Positions 1-4,566 of a stretch of DNA of 9,064 nt are shown piece by piece (within the stretch, counting starts at the first letter, position 1; each line of letters begins with the position of its first letter). Under the pieces are notes generated by a model. The model saw nothing but the letters and a program-made list of their open reading frames with translations. It searched no databases and was not told the origin of the DNA. The position numbers and the translations under genes are program-made. The stretch is taken from assembly GCA_947169395.1 (NCBI GenBank), contig CAMVPJ010000044.1, positions 1 to 9,064 on the forward strand. Reading direction: 5' to 3'. This DNA is from an uncultured Caryophanales bacterium. Its GTDB lineage: Bacteria > Bacillota_I > Bacilli_A > RF39 > UBA660.

Positions 1-15
1 TGTTTTTAAAAAGTA

Positions 16-44
16 TTGCAAAACAGAAAATTAAATGATATACT
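16..44 (+). promoter_or_regulatory. Sigma-A-type promoter with extended -10, upstream of prepilin gene
   Basis: A -35 element TTGCAA (16-21) and a -10 element TATACT (39-44) are separated by exactly 17 bp. A TG at 36-37 before the -10 makes it an extended -10. Transcription would begin near 51, giving a leader of about 90 nt before the ATG at 142. The leader ends in a strong ribosome site, AAAGGAGGA (126-134), 7-8 nt before the start. No other regulatory motif is evident in the leader; a short AGATA/TATCT pairing (about 63-80) is weak. Confidence 0.75.
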
Positions 45-141
45 TTAGTAGTAATAGAAGAAGATATGATTTAATTATCTACCAACTTAAGTTTTATTTT
101 CTTGTATTAAATCTTTTTTTCGAGAAAAGGAGGAATGATAT

Positions 142-1125
142 ATGAAAAAAAGTAATAGAGCATTCACGCTCATAGAATTAATCGCTGTATTAGTAATTAT
201 GGCAATAATTGCTCTTATAGTGACACCACTTGTTATGAATATAATTAGAAAGGCGAGAATTTCTGCAGATAAAAGAAGTATTGATGCATATGGTAGAAGT
301 ATCGAACTTGCAATTGCAGGATATTTACTAGATACAGGTAAATTTCCAACTGAAGTATCACAACTAACAATTGAATACTCAGGTAGTCAAGTAGTATGTG
401 AAACAACACAAATTAATCCTGATTCATCAGTATATCTTGCAGGATGTACAGTTGCAGGTAGAAATGTAGAGAATTACACATATGGTAGTGATAAAACACC
501 TACTTATACTGCATATACTATAGGTAATCAAGTAACATATAATAATATTAATTATTATGTAATTAAAGATTCAGGAGCAAAAGAATCTACAGTAACACTT
601 CTAAAAGCAGAACCATTAAAGGTTGCTGAAGTAAATCAATTTGGAGCAGGACATGTTAATAGATATACAGATTTATCAGTAGGAACTGCAAATAATACAA
701 ATGGCTATGGAGGAATGGCGTATTACTCAAGTGAAACTTGTGGATATACAAATGGCTCTTGGGTATATTCTGGATGTACAACAGATTATGCACAATCAGA
801 AGTAAAATATGCAGTAGATGCCTGGGCATCTGCACAAGCCCCAGCCGCAAGTGATGCTAGATTAATTACTCTAGAAGATTTAAAAAGTCTAGGTTATAGC
901 GATTATTGTATACAATCAGGATATTGTTATAAATCAGCAGAAGCACCAAGTTGGTTACACATTGATTCTTGGTATTTGACTTCTAGTCAACATCTTAGTT
1001 CGTCGTCTAATGTTTGGAGCGTTGACAGCGGTGGCTTGAGCAGCGGCGGCGTCTACAACAGAGATGGGGTTGTGCGCCCAGTTATAATTATTTCTAAATC
1101 TCTAATATCTAGTGCAGGAAATTAG
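142..1125 (+). CDS. Type IV prepilin-like protein with C-terminal lectin-like (DUF6273/CLec-type) variable domain
   Basis: A 327-aa surface or pilus-like protein. Residues 1-30 are a class III prepilin signal: short basic leader MKKSNRA, cleavage expected between A7 and F8, FTLIEL with Glu at mature position +5 (E12), then a hydrophobic helix to about residue 32. Such N-termini are cut and methylated by a prepilin peptidase and assembled by type IV pilus or competence machinery, none of which is in the window. Residues 125-318 form a Gly/Ser/Tyr/Asn-rich domain ending in W-x-V-D-S-G ... G-V-V-R-P-V-I, like the end of C-type-lectin/FGE-like or DUF6273 domains. Six cysteines form three close pairs (86/102, 200/212, 256/262), possible disulfides. 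Residues 284-311 are encoded by unusually GC-rich DNA rich in NNC codons, suggesting a DGR variable region. At 327 aa it is much longer than an ordinary pilin (150-200 aa). The start is fixed by AAAGGAGGA. The prepilin call is firm; the lectin-fold call is an inference from the C-terminal motif. Confidence 0.88.
   Translation: MKKSNRAFTLIELIAVLVIMAIIALIVTPLVMNIIRKARISADKRSIDAYGRSIELAIAGYLLDTGKFPTEVSQLTIEYSGSQVVCETTQINPDSSVYLAGCTVAGRNVENYTYGSDKTPTYTAYTIGNQVTYNNINYYVIKDSGAKESTVTLLKAEPLKVAEVNQFGAGHVNRYTDLSVGTANNTNGYGGMAYYSSETCGYTNGSWVYSGCTTDYAQSEVKYAVDAWASAQAPAASDARLITLEDLKSLGYSDYCIQSGYCYKSAEAPSWLHIDSWYLTSSQHLSSSSNVWSVDSGGLSSGGVYNRDGVVRPVIIISKSLISSAGN
985..1095 (+). other. Candidate DGR variable region (VR) in the prepilin C-terminus
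   Basis: The 80 bp at 1001-1080 contain 48 G/C (60%) inside an otherwise strongly AT-rich gene. Of the 14 codons at 1018-1059, 11 end in C: AGC, GAC, AGC, GGC, AGC, AGC, GGC, GGC, GTC, TAC and AAC. The surrounding genes prefer AGT, GAT, GGT and TAT. Nearly all of these are reachable from AAC by changing only the adenines, which is how DGR reverse transcriptases diversify AAC-rich templates. The patch ends in GGGGTTGTGCGCCCAG (about 1066-1081), a GC-rich constant stretch in the position of an initiation-of-mutagenic-homing site. The codon pattern is directly visible; the mechanism is inferred, since neither template nor reverse transcriptase is present. Confidence 0.6.
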
Positions 1126-1138
1126 ACTGTTGGTCTAA
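1122..1138 (+). repeat. Hairpin at the prepilin stop codon
   Basis: TTAGAC (1122-1127) and GTCTAA (1133-1138) form a perfect 6-bp inverted repeat with a 5-nt loop TGTTG. The stop codon TAG (1123-1125) lies inside the left arm. It sits roughly 40 bp after the constant end of the candidate variable region. Some DGR targets carry a short DNA hairpin 3' of the variable region that helps retrohoming, but this one is farther away and less GC-rich than the best-known example. It has no T-run, so it is not a terminator. Confidence 0.5.
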
Positions 1139-1180
1139 ATACTCTTGTTGATAGAAAAAGAGGTAGAAACTAAATATTTG

Positions 1181-1265
1181 CTCAACTCGTCTTTGATGAG
1201 TTGAGTAATAGGCAAATAAAGGATTTATTTGCCGTTTAGGGGCTCGTGCAACAATGTTGCGCGAG
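1181..1265 (+). repeat. Three tandem triloop hairpins in the prepilin 3' region
   Basis: Three consecutive stem-loops, each with a 3-nt loop. The first pairs 1181-1191 with 1195-1205 (11 bp, one G-T pair, loop TTT). The second pairs 1211-1220 with 1224-1233 (10 bp, perfect, loop GGA). The third pairs 1243-1252 with 1256-1265 (10 bp, one T-G pair, loop AAT). None is followed by a T-run, so they are not terminators; a real terminator follows at 1310. They could be a structured 3' UTR, a small RNA, or DNA cruciforms used by a recombinase or DGR. The pairing is certain; the role is unknown. Confidence 0.6.
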
Positions 1266-1309
1266 TAAAGGGAAAAATTAAATTTTGTAATGAGTGAGTG
1301 CGTGATTAT

Positions 1310-1350
1310 GTTCCACTAATTGATTGATATCAATTAGTGGAACTTTTTTT
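1310..1350 (+). terminator. Strong intrinsic terminator after prepilin transcript
   Basis: A perfect 15-bp stem (1310-1324 with 1329-1343), loop TGAT, is followed directly by seven T residues (1344-1350). It closes the prepilin transcript after a structured 3' region of about 185 nt and separates it from the small gene and recombinase downstream. Confidence 0.92.
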
Positions 1351-1355
1351 GTAAT

Positions 1356-1361
1356 TATAAT
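1356..1361 (+). promoter_or_regulatory. Possible -10 box for the small gene and recombinase
   Basis: TATAAT stands just after the terminator and about 35 bp before the ATG at 1397. The best -35 candidate, TTAGTG at 1334-1339 with a 16-bp spacer, is poor and lies inside the terminator stem. The region is so AT-rich that this could be chance. Confidence 0.35.
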
Positions 1362-1396
1362 AATTATTATTCATAGAATTTATGGGAGGAATTGTT

Positions 1397-1525
1397 ATGT
1401 ATGAAACTTTAGAATTTTATGATGTTACTGGTTATGATTTAAAAGAGGTTTTAAAGTGTTGTATATATAGGTATTATATTGCTAATAAAAAAGTATTTAA
1501 TAATAGATGTGGTTTAAATATATGA
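1397..1525 (+). CDS. Small 42-aa protein upstream of and overlapping the serine recombinase
   Basis: A 42-residue frame beginning MYETLEFYDVTGYDL and ending RCGLNI, which I do not recognise as any family. It is supported by a strong ribosome site, GGGAGGA (1384-1390), 6 nt before the ATG, and by a 4-nt ATGA overlap (1522-1525) between its stop and the preferred recombinase start, the usual arrangement of translationally coupled genes. It contains C21, C22 and C38, an acidic N-terminal third and a basic C-terminal half. It has no clear membrane segment, signal peptide or helix-turn-helix. Its position suggests a product co-made with the recombinase, such as a directionality or control factor, or a leader peptide that only delivers ribosomes to the recombinase start. 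That role is inference. I favour a real gene because the recombinase start has no good ribosome site of its own. Confidence 0.6.
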   Translation: MYETLEFYDVTGYDLKEVLKCCIYRYYIANKKVFNNRCGLNI

Positions 1526-3081
1526 TTGATAATACTAATTTTAAAATTGCTATTTATATCAGGCTATCTCGTGAAGATGGTGATGATTTAGAATCAGAAA
1601 GTGTCACTAATCAGAGGAGTCTATTAATTGGTTATTTAAAGGCTCATAGTTTAGCTTATGTTGATATTTATGTTGATGATGGTTATACGGGAACTAATTT
1701 TGAACGTCCAGGTTTTAAGAGAATGGTTGAGGATATTGGATGTGGTAAAATAAATATGGTTATAACTAAGGATTTATCAAGGTTAGGTCGTGACCATGTT
1801 ATGACTGGTTTTTATGTTGAATCTTTTTTTCCTAGAAATGATGTTAGGTATATTGCTTTAAATGATGATATAGATACTTTTTATGAAACAAGTGGTTCTG
1901 ATATGATGCCTTTTAAATTAAGTATGAATGATATGTATGCTAAAGATATTTCTAAGAAGGTTCGTTCTAATTTACTGCAAATGAAGAAGGATGGTAAGTT
2001 TTGTGGAAGTTCTGCTCCTTTTGGTTATATGAGAGATCCTAATGATAAACATGTACTTATTCCCAATATTAAAACTGCTCCTATTGTAAAAAGAATATTT
2101 GATTTATATGTATCGGGTTATGGTAGTTCTAGTATTGCTGAAATATTAACTAAGGAAGGAGTACCAACTCCTATTATGTATAAGTATTCTAGTTTAAAAT
2201 TACATAGATTTGATCATCCTGAGATATGGAAGCATACATCAGTTAGTAATATTATTAAAAATAGAGTTTATATTGGTGATTTGCTCCAGCACACTTCGCA
2301 AAAGGTTAATTATAAGATTAAGAAAAGAAAGAAGGTTCCTAAAAGTGAATGGTGTATTAAAGAAAATGCTCACAAACCACTTATTGATAGGAAGACTTTT
2401 GAAATTGCCCAAAGTATTAAAAATTCTAATGATAACTATAAAGAATCAAGAAGAAATGTAGAGTATATCTTATCTGATTTAGTTTATTGTAAAGATTGTG
2501 GGGCTAGAATGAGTATTAGTTATGATAATAAAAGAGATAGAATTACTATGAATTGTAATAATTATCGTAAGTTTAGTAAGTATCATATATGTTTTTCTCA
2601 TTATATTAATTATACTAAGTTAGAAAATACTATTTATAATAAATTACGTAATATGACTAGATGTTTTATTAATGATAAAATAGAATTTGAAAGTATTATT
2701 AAAGGTGAATGTGTTGATCCTAAAGAAGATAAATTAAGGAAGATTGATGAAATTAATATAAAGATATCTGATTTAAGAAGAAAGCAAGATGCTTTATATG
2801 ATGATAAGTTTAATAATATTATTAGTGTAGAAACTTACTCTAGATTATTTAAGAACACTGAAGATGATATTAATGTTTTAAATAATAAATTAGATAGGTT
2901 AAAGAAGGAAGTTTCTAATATAAAGGAAGAAGTTAATAATTTAGATATTATAGATGATTTTCTTAATATGAAGAACCCAACAAAAGAGATTATGAATAGA
3001 TTAATTGATAAGATATATGTAACTAAAGATAAAAAAATAGAAATTCATTATCGAATAAAGAAAAGTGAAGTATTTGTATAA
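1522..3081 (+). CDS. Large serine site-specific recombinase (TnpX/TndX-like)
   Basis: A 519-aa DNA recombinase of the resolvase/invertase superfamily, which cuts and rejoins DNA at att sites through a 5'-phosphoserine link. The N-terminal catalytic domain (about 9-150) has YIRLS with catalytic S16, the ESESVTNQR segment, and SRLGRD (86-91) carrying active-site arginines. A recombinase DNA-binding domain spans about 160-290 (FGYMRDP onward). A zinc ribbon uses C323, C326, C345 and C357. A coiled coil lies at about 400-475, as in large serine integrases. An in-frame ATG exists at 1507, but 1522 is preferred: it overlaps the upstream small gene by ATGA and removes only five unconserved residues. 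The gene is full length for the family. Codon choice leans to T-ending codons (GTT, GAT) and uses AGG more than neighbouring genes, consistent with transfer. No conjugation, phage or cargo genes accompany it. It may mobilise a small element or be a domesticated inversion/excision enzyme. Confidence 0.93.
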   Translation: MIDNTNFKIAIYIRLSREDGDDLESESVTNQRSLLIGYLKAHSLAYVDIYVDDGYTGTNFERPGFKRMVEDIGCGKINMVITKDLSRLGRDHVMTGFYVESFFPRNDVRYIALNDDIDTFYETSGSDMMPFKLSMNDMYAKDISKKVRSNLLQMKKDGKFCGSSAPFGYMRDPNDKHVLIPNIKTAPIVKRIFDLYVSGYGSSSIAEILTKEGVPTPIMYKYSSLKLHRFDHPEIWKHTSVSNIIKNRVYIGDLLQHTSQKVNYKIKKRKKVPKSEWCIKENAHKPLIDRKTFEIAQSIKNSNDNYKESRRNVEYILSDLVYCKDCGARMSISYDNKRDRITMNCNNYRKFSKYHICFSHYINYTKLENTIYNKLRNMTRCFINDKIEFESIIKGECVDPKEDKLRKIDEINIKISDLRRKQDALYDDKFNNIISVETYSRLFKNTEDDINVLNNKLDRLKKEVSNIKEEVNNLDIIDDFLNMKNPTKEIMNRLIDKIYVTKDKKIEIHYRIKKSEVFV

Positions 3082-3088
3082 TTAGACT

Positions 3089-3110
3089 GAGTTAATTTTA
3101 GAACTCTTTT
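3089..3110 (+). terminator. Weak candidate terminator after recombinase
   Basis: GAGTT (3089-3093) pairs with AACTC (3102-3106) around an 8-nt loop, followed by TTTT (3107-3110). The 5-bp stem is short, so this is a weak call. Confidence 0.3.
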
Positions 3111-3263
3111 ATTAATACTTTATGGTATCACTTATTTGTTTCATACTGGTATGATGAATTGTTGATATGTTTATTGAAAGTTATACAAAGAATTAATGAA
3201 ATAATGAAAGTTATGCTTAAGTGTATATCTTTTATTTTTAAAACGTATAAAGTTATTATTTCC

Positions 3264-3292
3264 TTTTAAAATATAATTATTAGATGTATAAT
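3264..3292 (+). promoter_or_regulatory. Promoter for the phosphoesterase gene
   Basis: A perfect -10 TATAAT (3287-3292) has a degenerate -35 TTTTAA (3264-3269) at a 17-bp spacing. Transcription would begin near 3299, just before the ribosome site AAGGAGG (3301-3307), giving a very short leader. The rest of the 3082-3312 spacer holds only a 14-bp inverted repeat (3141-3154) and a 10-bp direct repeat TGAAAGTTAT (3175 and 3205). Confidence 0.55.
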
Positions 3293-3312
3293 ATAAATAC
3301 AAGGAGGAAATT

Positions 3313-4467
3313 ATGTTAGGAGTTATTTTTTTACCTTTTTATATTCTATTTAATATATATTTAAACAGTTTAATAATGAAATTATTTTCATTATTTACTA
3401 AGTTAGGAAACAATAATTATTTTAAATATTCAATACTTATTATTCAGATGTTTTTTTCATTAACTCTATTTATAGCTATGTTTATACCAAATGGTTATAT
3501 AAAGAGACTATTTAATATATTAGGTAATTATTATTTAGGCTTAATGATATATACTGCAATTGTATTAGTATTATTATTAATATTAAAACTTATATTTAAA
3601 GGTGTTAATATAAGTAATAATACTTATGGTATTGTAGGTTTTATATCAATTATACTGGTATTTTCTATAACTATATATGGGACTATTAATTCAGATATTA
3701 TACATACAACAAAGTATGATGTTAGTATTAATAAAAAATCTAGTATTAAAGATTTAAACATTGTCATGATAGCTGATTTACATCTAGGTTATAATAAAGG
3801 ACTTGGTATGATAAAGAAGATGGTTAAAAAGATTAATAAAGAAAAACCAGATATCGTATTAATAGCAGGAGATATATTTGATAATAATTATGATTCATTA
3901 AGTAAACCTAAAGAAATGATTAGTGAGTTAAGAAAGATAAAAACTAAATATGGAGTATACTCTGTATATGGTAATCATGATGTAAAAGAAAAAATATTAT
4001 TTGGATTTACATTCCAAGATAAAAAAGTTAAACATAGTGATACTAGAATGGATAAGTTTTTAAAAAAGGCTAATATAAAGTTACTTAAAGATGATTATAT
4101 ATTACTTGATAATAGTATATATATTTATGGTAGACCAGATTATGCCAAATCAAAGGGGAGAAAAAGTGTTGATGAAGTAGTTAAAAAACTGGATAAAACA
4201 AAACCAATAATAGTAGTTGATCATGAACCTAAGGAGTTAAAAGAATTAGACAAAGTAGGAGTTGATTTGGATTTATCAGGTCATACACATGATGGACAAA
4301 TATTTCCACTTAGTTTGCTTGTTAAAATACCGTTTGATAATTCATATGGATTAAAAAAATATAATAATATGACAAGTATAGTAACAAGTGGAGTAGGTTT
4401 ATTTGGACCAAATATGCGTGTACTTACTAAGGCTGAGATAACAAGTATTAAAGTAAGTTTTAATTAG
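3313..4467 (+). CDS. Membrane-anchored calcineurin-like metallophosphoesterase
   Basis: A 384-aa protein with about four hydrophobic helices (roughly 1-25, 40-58, 74-96, 104-124) followed by a metal-dependent phosphoesterase domain (about 146-384). The dinuclear metal motifs occur in order: D155-x-H157 (ADLHLG), G186-D187 (AGDIFD), GNHD (220-223), H304 (DHEP) and GHTH (323-326). This places it in the calcineurin-like superfamily close to the YkuE/YaeI type, whose members act on phosphate esters of lipids or cell-envelope precursors. The substrate cannot be read from the sequence. The domain probably sits at the membrane; its side depends on an even or odd helix count, which I cannot settle. 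The start is fixed by AAGGAGG 5 nt upstream. It appears monocistronic, with its own promoter and possibly a weak terminator. No catalytic residue is missing. Confidence 0.9.
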   Translation: MLGVIFLPFYILFNIYLNSLIMKLFSLFTKLGNNNYFKYSILIIQMFFSLTLFIAMFIPNGYIKRLFNILGNYYLGLMIYTAIVLVLLLILKLIFKGVNISNNTYGIVGFISIILVFSITIYGTINSDIIHTTKYDVSINKKSSIKDLNIVMIADLHLGYNKGLGMIKKMVKKINKEKPDIVLIAGDIFDNNYDSLSKPKEMISELRKIKTKYGVYSVYGNHDVKEKILFGFTFQDKKVKHSDTRMDKFLKKANIKLLKDDYILLDNSIYIYGRPDYAKSKGRKSVDEVVKKLDKTKPIIVVDHEPKELKELDKVGVDLDLSGHTHDGQIFPLSLLVKIPFDNSYGLKKYNNMTSIVTSGVGLFGPNMRVLTKAEITSIKVSFN

Positions 4468-4480
4468 TTATAAAAAAGGT

Positions 4481-4512
4481 AGTGAAATTTATTTCATTTC
4501 AGCATATTTTTT
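4481..4512 (+). terminator. Weak candidate terminator after phosphoesterase gene
   Basis: AGTGAAAT (4481-4488) pairs with ATTTCATT (4491-4498) apart from one G-T pair, with a tight loop. A T-run follows at 4507-4512 after an 8-nt gap. The gap and AT-only inner stem make it a weak candidate. Confidence 0.35.
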
Positions 4513-4530
4513 ATATTATTAATTAAAGCA

Positions 4531-4539
4531 TGATATAAT
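4531..4539 (+). promoter_or_regulatory. Extended -10 promoter for the large transglutaminase-like gene
   Basis: TGATATAAT is a perfect extended -10 element. The hexamer at -35 spacing (TTATAT, 4511-4516) is poor, which an extended -10 can offset. Initiation near 4546 would put the ribosome site GGAGGT (4558-4563) close to the 5' end, with the ATG at 4567. Confidence 0.55.
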
Positions 4540-4566
4540 TTTATTATATAATAAGATGGAGGTAAT

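Larger units (their letters stand above)
1120..3089. mobile_element. Candidate minimal serine-recombinase element bounded by a 10-bp direct repeat
   Basis: AATTAGACTG occurs at 1120-1129, across the prepilin stop codon, and again at 3080-3089, across the recombinase stop codon. Further on, ACTCTT recurs at 1141 and 3103, at nearly equal offsets (21 and 23 bp). Tn4451/Tn5397-type recombinases leave short direct repeats containing a GA dinucleotide, and this repeat contains GA. The enclosed segment holds the hairpins, terminator, small gene and recombinase. The repeat includes the stop codon, so insertion would leave the prepilin frame intact. Short repeats are common in such AT-rich DNA, so the boundaries are tentative. 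Confidence 0.3.

Noticed and set aside
656..850. 64-codon open frame on the minus strand
   Set aside because: It lies wholly inside the prepilin gene, has no ribosome site or promoter, and its composition mirrors the host gene.
1181..1265. Hairpin array as a CRISPR array
   Set aside because: The three stems differ in sequence, there is no repeated direct unit with spacers, and no cas genes are present.
1126..1310. Prepilin 3' region as a DGR template repeat
   Set aside because: It shares no extended sequence with 985-1095. A template repeat must be nearly identical to the variable region.
1507..1521. Earlier recombinase start giving five extra residues
   Set aside because: It has no ribosome site, and the ATG at 1522 forms the ATGA overlap with the upstream small gene.
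2210..2461. 83-codon frame on the + strand
   Set aside because: It overlaps the zinc-ribbon/DNA-binding part of the recombinase in another frame and has no ribosome site.
3175..3214. 10-bp direct repeat TGAAAGTTAT (3175-3184 and 3205-3214)
   Set aside because: It is short and AT-rich with no other copies or associated feature, so chance is likely in this composition.
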